A DNA stretch of 64,000 nt. It comes from Lepidurus packardi. Lineage: Eukaryota > Arthropoda > Branchiopoda > Notostraca > Triopsidae. A program made the translations under genes and the position numbers. The stretch is taken from NCBI GenBank assembly GCA_023053545.1, contig JAKZAN010000004.1, positions 11,408,001 through 11,472,000 of the forward strand. The letters are read 5' to 3'. Positions 49,701 to 61,661 of this stretch are shown piece by piece; position 1 is the stretch's first letter, and every line of letters starts with the position of its first letter. The notes under the pieces were generated by a model that saw only the letters and a list, made by a program, of their open reading frames with translations, ran no database searches and was not told the DNA's origin.

Positions 49701-52548
49701 AGACGTCACACGTTGGGTGAGTGGAGTGGGAAAATTGACTTGATTAAGGTCTTTTTGCGGTGTAAATTGTTGCTTTGTTTTTTTCGTTTTTTTTTTACCT
49801 CAAAAGGGCCAGGTGAGGCAGATTGAGCGAGATAGAACGCAAACAGAGGCGGTAGCAAAATAAAAGGTACCGGCAAAGACAGCTTCCAAGGCGGTTCCTA
49901 AAGGAAATGTGTGCTGGTAGAGTCAGTCAAACACGTTGTATGCACTTTCAGGGACGAAGTAGTTACGGCTGGAATGCACTACGGCAGTACGGTCCGAGTT
50001 GTAAGCCGCAGCGGCGTTGTTTCGTCGGGCGAAGCGAAGCGAGTGAAAGACGGGACTCCCGAGGTACCCGTAGCGAGTTTTGCTGCGCCGCTTGCCCGGG
50101 CGTAAGGGACACAATCCGGTTGAAGCCAGACCGGTTGCGTTGAGACCCGCGGGTTGCTCATAAATGCAAAGTTTTTTTTGTTGTTTTAGCGCCTTAGGAT
50201 GTCAGACCGGCATGATTTTTTGGATGAGCTTTAGGGCAACATAAAAGACCCAACATAAGAGTTGTTTAGTCGCCAATTTAAGCCGAAAAAGGTGTGGTAA
50301 GGGGGGACCATTGGTATTAAGACCTGATGACGAGGAGGTTGAATATATTAGCATTGAAAAACAAGGGCAAATCTCTGGCAGCTTTAGCTATGATCTTACG
50401 ATTATTCCCATTCTTTTTGCCAGGGGTGTCTCATGGTTTTTCATGGTGCAACGTGAACGCTGAAGCGGAAATATGCGGTTATACGAGGATTTTTCTTCTG
50501 ATACAATGCCGGATAAAGACAATCTAGTCTTTCATTAATAATAAGTTTTCATGAGTACTAGTAATTTCCATTTATCTAAAAGGATTTGCTCCAATGACAT
50601 CTATATCATGTAATAGGTTGCGCCATCTATGCCAAGTGACTTTTATACTGCGAACTGTTGTTTTGTAATGTTATCGATTGCTAATGCGCAGGGCTAAAGC
50701 AAGCTTGATATAATTTGATAATCCTCGAGATAATTTGACATGTTTGCCTACAGGATTGAGTGACTCTTTGCTTCGATCAGCAATTTGCATCATCTGATCT
50801 CTTGCATCAGGTTGCTTTAGTTACAAAGTTCGTTGCGTTGCGAGTTTTTAAAAGAAAACAAAACCGAAAGTTCAATGAGTCAAATACTTGGCAGTGTATT
50901 TTATATATTTGATACCTTGCTAAAAGAGAAGCCAACAAGAAGAAAAAGCGTTGAAATATGGTTTATTGTTTTCTCCAACAATGAATATCGGGTGGCGATC
51001 TAAAGAGAAGGCGGAACGGATTTGTCTAATCGCGGAGTAAGCACGTTGTGGGTTGTATGCTACGCGCGTTTCGTTCTTTTGGGGAGCGTTTTCTGGAGTA
51101 AAAATGAGCGTGGTACATGCTAGTCACGCATATTCTTGTTCATCGCATACATTTAAAAGACGAGAGACGAGGAAAGACCTTGTTCGATGCTGGGGGAAAA
51201 GACAGACGAGTTTGCGGGTCTGGTTTTTCTGGATTCTATCGAACAATCTGTCAAAGCTGAACCACGGCAACGCAACCCGCGGCTCATAACTTCGGTTCGG
51301 TTCGCTGAGGGGTTGGGTTGCAGACTCATTTTATCGATCCAGAATCCGCCGCATGGAGCTTTGGCGACAAAACGTGAAAATCTATACTTAGTTCACTGGC
51401 TTGGACACGCCTAACTATTCTAACTTGGGTCGCACTAACTATATGCGGCACTCAATAACTAAGCAAACACGGTATTTTTAGGAAATAACACGCTTAAAAA
51501 CGGGTTCTGCTTCGCTGAGGTGCACAGCGATTTTTTTAACATCACACGCGGAAAGTCAATAGCGGTAATTAGCGTAGGATTTAACGGAGATTCTTTACCT
51601 TGAATGGTCCCCAAGTCGAGATTTTCGTTCTGTCCAAGAAATGGCACACCTAGGCGGTTCAAATGTTCCAAACGAAAAATGTTTTTGGGGTAATAACGTC
51701 CGTATCGAAACACGTGCTTTCGTCGGCAAACCGAGACCGAGAAGAAGACAAGCGCTCGAGTGTTCGAACCGGGGTGGGCTTCCCGAAGAACGTGGAGGGG
51801 ATACGCAACGCAACGCCAGCCCGAAAGCCCCTAATAACCTAAACGAAAAATAGCCTGCGGGTTGTGGCAAACATGCGTTGGCTGACGCTAAAAACTTTTC
51901 CTTTTTTTTTGCTCGTATTCCAAAGGCGATTGTATGTATGGTAATTTCCTTGCGCTGTCATTTGCGTAAGCCCTCAAGGACTATTTCAGCGCGGAAATCT
52001 CACAATGGTTCTTTGGTTGTTCGTTCAAGGGATTTTCGCAATAATGCTAATGAACCCGAGAATTAAGTTGTTGACATGGAGGATTATGAATGAGCATACG
52101 TCGTACATAGCTATGGTTTAGGAAAGTTTTTGACATGCCGACTGCATTGCATGACTACAAAATAAGGCTTCTTAGCGTAAGTCGCAAAATAAGACGCATG
52201 GGAAACTGTTACCTAGTAACGAAATTCACGCCAGCGCCGTTGTGTGGCGTGCCTAACTATAAATATAAAATGAGTAAACCACGTTTTGGTACGGTCAATG
52301 TTTGGGCAACAATGAAATTTTTCTTCAGCAAAACTTTGAATTTCAAATGCCGTTCGTGTTGTTTACTTTATAGTTTACTTGAATGAAATTCCTTGGGAAT
52401 ATTGTACGCGTTTTGTTTTCTTCTATTAAACAACTGTAATTCGTCAAAGTAAATTAAATTATTCTTATATCTTAGTCTTAATGATTTACCTCTACTGAAC
52501 TTGAACAATGATGTTGCATGTAATACATTATATTTATTTAGGAAAGTC
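46701..52548. other. Long region without a recognised gene
   Basis: This 5.8 kb lies between the divergent SLC20 (-) and TSEN2 (+) genes and must contain the SLC20 promoter. I see possible small exons at 47342-47880 and a CpG-rich patch with an open frame at about 49900-50160; both are described under findings. I see no recognised tRNA, rRNA or transposase. Confidence 0.4.
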
Positions 52549-53731
52549 ATGGCAGAAGAAGTCACATTAGTGCCCAAAAAACAGCGTGGGCCGAAACCCA
52601 AATTGGGCCATCCGTTGCCAGTCCCTGATTTAGAAGCTACAGATGAAAATTGGCCAATTTATGAAGCCGTTTGGGATGGTTTGAACGTGGTTATTACAGA
52701 TCCTGCCACCGTGGCAACGTTATATGAAAATGTAGACTAAGATTTATAATTGAACACAAATTAGAGGCTTATTTCTTGTTTTTGTAATTATTAGGGATGC
52801 TTTGGGAAAGGAAACTTTTCTCGAAGCAAGCCAATCGTGGGATCAATTAACGCTGATTACAAGGGTCCTCCTGTCCTTAGTCAACGGAGGTTTACAGCCA
52901 TGATTCGTAATCATACGGCGTTGCAGAGTTTTCAGGATGGAAATTCTGAAAAGTTGGAAAAATCTATAACTCCTTCGGACGTCGTCGAAACGAATCCTGC
53001 ATTTTCGTGTCCTTACGTCGTAGTAGATGATAGCGACAGTGACGCAGAGCCTGAGGAAAAGGATTGGCTTCCTCGGATTCAGTATGGCCCGCCTTCCACT
53101 CCTGAACATTTGCAGTTGCTCCGCGAAGAAGCTTTCTTTCTGCATTTTACTCTCCTTTGCCTGAAAATAACGACTCGAGAAGGCAAAGCGTTAAACGAAT
53201 TGGACCTTTGGAACAAGTTTAGGAAGGATCATCGATTCATTCCTCGTTACGTGGCGTATCATTATTTCCGCCAACAAGGCTGGGTAGTAAAAAGCGGTTT
53301 GAAGTACGGCTCGGATTATCGTAAGTTTGAATCTTTAGACCCTTTGAGTAAAAAATAAAATAAAAAAATCGTTTAATCTTCCAACAGTGCTTTATAAGGA
53401 CGGTCCTGGGCATTATCATGCATCTTATTCAGTTATAGTAAGACCACAGACGTCTTCAGGAGCTAATCCTTTGTATTGGCGCGATTTTGCGGCCGTGGCA
53501 CGAGTAGCTGAAACGGCTTCGAAAGTATAGAAATTACTTAACTTTTTATCTTTTCTTCATGAGCTTTTCATTCTCAAATAGGAGTTACTGGTGTGTACGA
53601 TAGTGTACCCAGATTTAAAAGAAGCGGAATGGGAAAGTCCGGAAATATTGGCGAGGTTTACTGTCCAAAACCTATTATGGAAACGCTGGCTAGCAAACAA
53701 AGCCCGTGATGAAAACCCATATGATGTTTAG
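52549..53731 (+). CDS. TSEN2: tRNA-splicing endonuclease subunit Sen2, complete
   Basis: TSEN2 is the catalytic subunit that cuts the 5' splice site of intron-containing pre-tRNAs in the nucleus, working with TSEN34, TSEN15 and TSEN54. Four exons chain in phase: 52549-52731, 52795-53320, 53388-53524, 53582-53731. The product is 331 residues, against 465 in human. The start MAEEV matches the human N-terminus, followed by CFGKGNFSRSKP. The C-terminal nuclease fold shows EEAFFLHFTLLCL, AYHYFRQQGWVVKSGLKYG and HYHASYSVIV. The catalytic triad is present as Y239, H247 and K282, equivalent to human Y369, H377 and K416. The missing length is in the poorly conserved middle, where an acidic DDSDSDAEPEE tract remains. 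A TTTAG site just before the ATG suggests a 5' UTR intron. Confidence 0.96.
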
Positions 53732-54934
53732 CGGGGAATTCCCGCCAGTTGGAGTCGTAAGTGACGCCAAGGTAGAAAAGACTGCATTACGGTTAGTTTC
53801 CGCCCCCAGTAACGGTGGATAACAGCGGCCAAACGGTCAATAACGTCTCGTCTGTGATATTCGGAGTTTTTTTTTGTTTCCGCCGGTATCGGTTTTCTTC
53901 TTTTGCCTTTTGTCGCCTTAACCAAACTTGACTAAGTACCCGCGATCCTGCAGCATTTGAATAGGTCCTGGCTAGCGTTGTTGTAGCTGGCTGCAATTTT
54001 AGCTCCAGCCTGCTGAGGATGTCACGTCTGCTTTGCTGCTTCTGCTTGTAAAGCGAAGTGTTTTTTTTTTTTTTTTTTAGATATTTTCTATGTATTTAAG
54101 TGCTTCTGCCAAGTCTGTAAATAAGAACATGATGAAAAAACAGTTCTAACCGTTTGGAGTCGGTGTTTAATTTTTTTTTTTTAACTAGAGAATGACATGA
54201 AGGGCATTGAAGGTGATGTGGATTCAAAGTATTCTGTTGCTTTCATTTCTTCGATTTCTTTCTATGAAAGTCGGTTTTCTTCTACTAGTCGATTTGTCCG
54301 GTATAGTCGATTCCTTCTATTTAATCGATTTCTTCCGTTTAATCGATTATTCTGTTGCGTCGATTTCTTCTATTTGATTTTTTCTTATTAATCGATTTAT
54401 TCTAGTTAAAGACATAAAGCTTCGTCTCTGCGCCAACTTTCTTGTAGAATCGTCAACTAAAAGCATGATAACATCCTCGTAAAAACCCATAATAAACCAT
54501 AAAAGTAACCCGTGTTACAGTACTAGTTGTGCCGCGCTGAAGAACTTTCGCAACTGTCAACTTTCAGAATTCCCGCAACAATGATTTCTTGGAGTTGCGA
54601 GTGGGATTTCTGGGATTTCTGTCATGCGCCTTATAGTTCTTGTTGGTTTATGTATTAACATTCGTTCGAGGTTCTTCCACGAACGTGGGTAAGTTGTCTA
54701 GCGAGTTTTGGGGATTTTCCCGTCCCGAAACAATAACGATGAATAAGGAAGAACCATGACGATAAAACGAGGTTTTCTTCAAGGTTGACCAGTTTCACTT
54801 TGGACACTGTCTTCAGTGAACGTTTTAAATCCCTCCACAAACCATAATAATTTTGCACCCTTTTTAAGCCGTAAAAATTCGATTTAACATTTCGTAAAAT
54901 ACTACTGAACTGTTTTATATTACAAATAAGGTAA
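53732..54934. other. Intergenic region between TSEN2 and the protease cluster
   Basis: No recognised gene. A T-run at 54061-54079 and a degenerate array of TCGATTTCTTC-type words at about 54280-54410 are the only notable sequence. A minus-strand frame at 53728-53925 is Lys/Arg-rich but overlaps the TSEN2 3' end and looks incidental. Confidence 0.45.
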
Positions 54935-56562
<1,628 letters not shown>

Positions 56563-56577
56563 TTGTTTTTCTATTTT

Positions 56578-56583
56578 AATAAA
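56578..56583 (+). promoter_or_regulatory. Polyadenylation signal AATAAA
   Basis: A canonical AATAAA starts 16 bases after the stop codon of serine protease 1, implying a very short 3' UTR. Confidence 0.7.
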
Positions 56584-56667
56584 AGCCCGTGTCCATTTTC
56601 ATAACTTTTACTGTTGGTTTGTATCATTATCATTATATTATATCATTTCGGTCGTGATTTCGGTCGA

Positions 56668-57272
56668 GGTTTGTATTCAATAACTCAAGTCAGTGACTCA
56701 ACTGACTTAGGTGACAATATAACGTATACTATGGATAACGAAGGCGTATATTCCTTTCTTGTGCGAATCTTCTTTAAGTTATTCCTTACTGCACAAGCAT
56801 GTTGGGATTCAAGTAACTAAAAAGACAAAACTCTTGAAGATTCAGAAGGGAAGTTGTTCTCCAACAAAGAAAACCTACTACACTCCTATTTTTCATTATA
56901 TTTTTCGCGGATACTGTAGCGATATAAACGTTGCTAAGGGTAACAAAAGAGTCCTAAAAGATGCGCGCGGTTTATATTCAATAACTCAAGTCACTCAACT
57001 GACTTAAGTGACAATATAACGTGTACTATGGATAACGAAGGCGTATATTCCTTTCCTGTGCAAATCTTCTTTAAGTTATTCCTTACTGCACCTGCGCAAG
57101 CATGTTGGGATTCAAGTAACTAAAGAGACAAAACTCTTCAAGATTCAGAAGGGAAGTTGTTCTCCAACAAAGAAAACCTACTACTCTCCTATGTTTTCAC
57201 TATGTTTTTCGCGGATACTGTAGCGATATAAACGTTGCTAAGGGTAACAAAAGAGTCCCTTTTTTATGCGCG
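56668..57272 (+). repeat. Tandem duplication of about 300 bp between protease genes
   Basis: Copy 1 spans about 56668-56967 and copy 2 about 56968-57272. Both contain ATTCAATAACTCAAGTCA, GTGACAATATAACGT, GGATAACGAAGGCGTATAT and CGCGGATACTGTAGCGATA. They are nearly identical apart from small indels. No open frame spans them, and the second copy runs into a fragment of the GGCTCC element. Confidence 0.88.
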
Positions 57273-57324
57273 CTTTTGTTTGAGGCCATCCAGTCACAAC
57301 CTGGACAGAGCTGAGAATGTTAAT

Positions 57325-57398
57325 GGCAAAACAAATGCAAACATCAGTGTCATCTGTGACAGTTTCGCATCAGTAAGCTAAGGTAGACGGGAGCGTTA
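57325..57398 (-). repeat. Fragment of the GGCTCC TIR element, inverted
   Basis: The reverse complement reads CGCTCCCGTCTACCTTAG, then TGATGCGAAAC, TGTCACAGATGACACTGATG and TTTG. That is the first 70 bp or so of the TIR elements. TTAA follows directly outside its end. The rest of the element is absent. Confidence 0.7.
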
Positions 57399-57505
57399 AG
57401 AACTACAGCTTCTTGAATGAATCTTTTAAAATAACCTAAGTGGATCACTCGTATACTGTATACTGTAAGATCACTCGTATACTGTATTAGTTTAGAAATA
57501 AGACG

Positions 57506-59315
57506 ATGTCACCGCTACTGTGTTTGTTTGTCGCCATCATTTGTGTGTTTAGGCTAGCTTATGAAGTGGGTGGCCATTCAACTTTGGAGGGCTGGGAACT
57601 TGGGGCTGATACTCGCCTGGCAAGAACAGGTAAACAGGAACATAGTTAGTTTCTCCGCCTTAGGAAGTTAGTTAACACCCAAAGGTGTTACGCAAAACGA
57701 GTTTGGAGCTCTCACTCAAAAAGATATGTTTTTGGAACAGAAAACGAGATCCACCGACTGGAGCCCAGATTAAGGCCATCGTTTTCCTTTTCCGGATCTT
57801 TTATAAGAAATGTTCGGTCTCCTCGGAAATACAACCCGTCGAAAGCTCCCGGTACTCTTGAGAATAGTTGGATGGCCACCCGAAGTACCGTTACCACTAT
57901 GGTTAGTAGTAATGCCAATATTGAAGAGAAACCGGAAGGTAAAATTTAATAGTATCTACCTAATGATAATGATAACTGTTGACAATATAATAATAATGAC
58001 AATATGATATTATTTGAAAGTAATTTTTCTTTAAAATTCACAGATATCGATATTTTCGTTTAATAGATAGTAAATTCTAGATTTTTAAGAAATTCTAGAA
58101 TTTTAAAGAATAGTTATAACCGATAAGAGTAATTTTATTTAATATACAATTTTTACAAAATAATTGTAATAAATGTAAGTAAGTAGATATTAATATATCG
58201 AATATTAAATAAGTAATATATTGAATATTATTAATATTATTATTATACTTTAGGAATTAATTTAGATTAATTCGCATTGAATTTTACCATATCCGCTATA
58301 ACTGGATGAAATTAGTGCAGACTTAAAATAATGTTTCCTCTATTTTTCTTAAAGGTTGTGGCATTCATTCTAAGACTGAAATCAGGATTGTGAATGGTGT
58401 ACTAGCCAAGAAAGATGTTTACCCCTGGATGGCAGCGTTGTTCCTCAAGAACAACACCGAGTTTCCTTACTGCGGTGCTGTGTTAATTACAGATCAGCAT
58501 GTTTTAACCGCAGCTCATTGCATTTACAAGTAAAATGTTCCTAATTTGTATTTAATAAGGACGGTTTTGTAGTTAACATGGAACCAAACTGTTACAGTTT
58601 AGAAACAGCGGAAATTATGGTGCGTTTGGGAGAACACGATACCAGAACAAAAGACGGAGACGAGAGAGAATTTGCAGTGGAGAAAATCGTTGTACACTCT
58701 GATTACGATAACAAAACGCAAAGAAATGATATTGCTGTCTTGAAACTAAACCAGACCATCGCTCAGTCTACGAAGTCGATCTCTAAAATTTGTTTACCCC
58801 CGAGTGGATATGATGCAGAAGAAACAGGTTGCTATGTTACAGGTAAAGACTAATGATTTGTTATTTTATATATATATATATATATTTCTTACGTTAAACA
58901 AAAATGTAAGGTTGGGGACAAATCGAGTACGGCGGACATCAGAGTAATATTCTTCGGGAAACGGTTGTGAAAGTTTGGACTGACGACATGTGCAAGGGTT
59001 TCTACGAGAATCGTATCGACTCGGATATCCAGTTGTGTGCAGGAAGCACACAACTCATAAGCAAAGATTCCTGCAAGGTACTATGCACTATGGACTATGC
59101 ACCGAATAGCTTTAAAGAGTTGTAGAAAAACTTTTTCACTGCCTGGGTTTTAGGGAGATTCTGGTGGTCCTTTGATCTATGCGGTAAACAATAGGCATTG
59201 GATATTGGTTGGACTAGTGTCTTTTGGTTATGCAGGATGTGGAACGAAAGGCATTCCAGGTGTCTACACCAGAGTTTCAGCGTACTTGCCGTGGATACAT
59301 AACGCCACCTCGTAA
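57506..59315 (+). CDS. Trypsin-like serine protease 2 (secreted zymogen), complete
   Basis: A paralogue of protease 1 in the same orientation. Six exons chain in phase: 57506-57629, 57741-57938, 58355-58529, 58598-58842, 58911-59077, 59154-59315, giving 356 residues. A signal peptide lies at about 1-20, then a basic, Ser-rich pro-region without a CLIP domain. The activation site is R118-I119 (EIR|IVNG). The triad is H162 (TAAHC), D210 (NDIAVL) and S306 (GDSGGP). D300 predicts trypsin-like specificity. The protease-domain intron positions and phases equal those of protease 1 and of the CLIP protease downstream. IVNG replaces the usual IVGG at the activation end. Its exons 4-6 are the closest relative of the pseudogene at 59791. 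Confidence 0.93.
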
Positions 59316-59790
59316 AGCTAGGGTGTAACTTTTTAAGCATTCAGTCTCATTGCTTCACATTGAATTCCATTTCTATATTACGTGAATACAATGAAATGAA
59401 TGAAGCAAGCTTTAACTTTGGTTCTGCCCCAAGACAAGTGCAGAAGCTTATTATTGTTTCTTTTGTTGCTATTTCGGGGTTTTCTCATAGGGTATTAGTG
59501 GGAATACCCACACAGCCATCTGTTGGGCGCAGTCATTAAGTCTTCCTCCATTCAAGCTTTCGAGAATAGTGTGGACTGCAGCTACTGTGGTTCCAAAATA
59601 TTTCTTCCAACAGAATTTCGAAGAGACTCGTAGCTAACTTTTTCCTTTTGTTAATCGCAAAACATAATAAATCTTACAAAAGTTGATATTGTAGTCTTTG
59701 AGCCTCATTGTGTTAGCTCAAAGTTAGCTGTGGGCAATAATAATAATAGCTGCAAAAATATAAAGATTTCTTTTTATTTTTTATAAAACT
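59316..59790. other. Spacer between protease 2 and the pseudogene
   Basis: No coding sequence is recognised. The upstream protease exons expected before the pseudogene (signal peptide, pro-region, catalytic His and Asp) are not found here. Confidence 0.5.
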
Positions 59791-60225
59791 TTACCACCCA
59801 ATGGATATGATGCCGAGGGAAAAGGTTGACATACTACAGGTAAAACTTTTGAGATACCATTTTGTATTTCGCCTTTTTTTGTAAACAAATTAAGGTTGGG
59901 GTCGTATTGAGCACGGTGGACCTCAGAGTACTGTTCTTCGGGAGATGGTTCTGAAATTTTGAATGGACGACGAGTGCAAGAATGCTTAAGAGAATAGTAT
60001 CGACCGCGATATCCAGTTGTGTGCAGGAAACACAAAAGATTCTTGCCAAGTACAGAGAATGAACCTAACAGACTTAAAAATGCTAACAAATGTATTTCAC
60101 TGCTTGGTTTCTAGGTAGATTCTGGTGGTCCTTTGATGTATTACGAAAGCAATTTGCCGTGGACATTGGTTAGACTAGTGTCTTTTGGTGGTGCAGAGCA
60201 GGATGTGGAACGAAAGGTGTTCCGG
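59791..60225 (+). pseudogene. Serine protease pseudogene
   Basis: Three segments match exons 4-6 of protease 2 with splice sites still in place: the end of exon 4 (59791-59839), exon 5 (59895-60049) and the start of exon 6 (60115 to about 60225). It is broken by an in-frame TGA where the exon-4 cysteine codon lies, by a TGA and a TAA in exon 5 (old Trp and Tyr codons), and by a 4-base insertion in exon 6. The first Gly of GDSGGP is replaced by Val. Similarity ends before the C-terminal GVYTRV motif. The exons for signal peptide, pro-region and catalytic His/Asp are absent. It cannot encode an active protease. Confidence 0.88.
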
Positions 60226-61661
60226 ACGAAGCCGAAAGGGATTTTTTCTCAAGAGCTCTTTTTCCTATTGTCTCCTATTTTCCTATTTGTTATACCCTTA
60301 TTATATAGAATACCCTTACTATATAGAATTTTTGAGAATAAACGCGGAACTTGTAAATTAAGATTTAATATCCCATGTATGGTCCCTGTGGTGGTAAAAT
60401 GCTGTGGCATTGATTGTTGCCCAACAGTTAAATTTGGTAGCCTCTCAACCACGAATCCTAAAATTCATTATTAGAAAGAATGAAATCCCCTGCACCCAGC
60501 CTGTAAGAAGAGTTCATGCTTGACCTTACCATAAGCCAGTTCGTTTCTTCAATGTAAAATTTGATTGTTGTAACGGAAAGTGAGAGTTAGCATGAAACAG
60601 AGTAGAACGTGCCAATACATCAAATTATCAAATAAGATAAAGACTTGGCTTCTTTGTGTTCCAATATTTCGTGGCAAAGAAGAGATTCCCTGTTCCGCAG
60701 TGTCATAAGCGCGTGGATAAGTTAAGACGGCATTGGCGAGAACGAAAGGCATTCCAGGCATTAGAGATGAGATGAGGAGCAAGGTACCGTTATTGTTTAC
60801 AATGAGCTCCTTTAGGAATTTTTTTTACCATTCTTCAGGCAAAATGAAACAAAACTTTTGTTTATCTTGTTGAACATTTTACTACATATTTTTTATTGTG
60901 AAGTATAACTCTTTGTCAGTAAATGCTTGTATGTTTTCAAAGTTCGTTTGCAATTTGTTTTCTTTTTCACCATAAAGGTATAATGTATTTATTCACGTTG
61001 ATCGAATCTAAACTCAAAGTAAACGGTATTGCACTTTTGTACCATACAATTATAGATACGATAATTCCAAAGCTGACAGGGTTATACCTTTCTCCTTTTT
61101 AAGAATATCTTCTGAGAAAATTATTTTCCTATTTATAAATTAAGCATGACGATTTAGGTTAGTAATTCCCCACACTTTCACTTTTCTAGGATGCCTTAAA
61201 TGTGGCAATTTCCCAAGAATGGATGCGAGGTTACGCTCTAAACGTTATAACAAGTCAGCACAGTCTAAATCCTGTTGCTATTTATCGAATAGTCTTTTTT
61301 TCTTACAGTTCGCTGACGCTGTTTGGGTTTTTCTCTACCAAACTTGACTGGCCAGTTTTTATCGGATGTTACCTGGTCCATACCTGTTTTCTATTGTCAT
61401 GTACCAAAGTGGCTGGATAAGGTGGGTCCATACACCAAGGTTATGGTGTGAGGCGGAATATGTTGACGACGACCAGCCACCAGGTTGGTACGAGCTAGCC
61501 AGTCACGTTTCGGGAAGATGGCGAGGACGTAAAGTTCGACCCTCTGTAGTTTTTATTTAAGTTTTGTAGATAAAACTCTTTTGATTACAAATTTTATAGC
61601 ACGGTTTTGTTGTCGTGTTTTTTACTTAAGAGTGCAAATTTGCTTTAAGAGAATATAGACC
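60226..61661. other. Spacer before the CLIP protease
   Basis: No recognised gene. One frame at 61366-61557 reads an unfamiliar Trp-rich peptide and is noted under findings. The rest is AT-rich with nothing notable. Confidence 0.4.
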
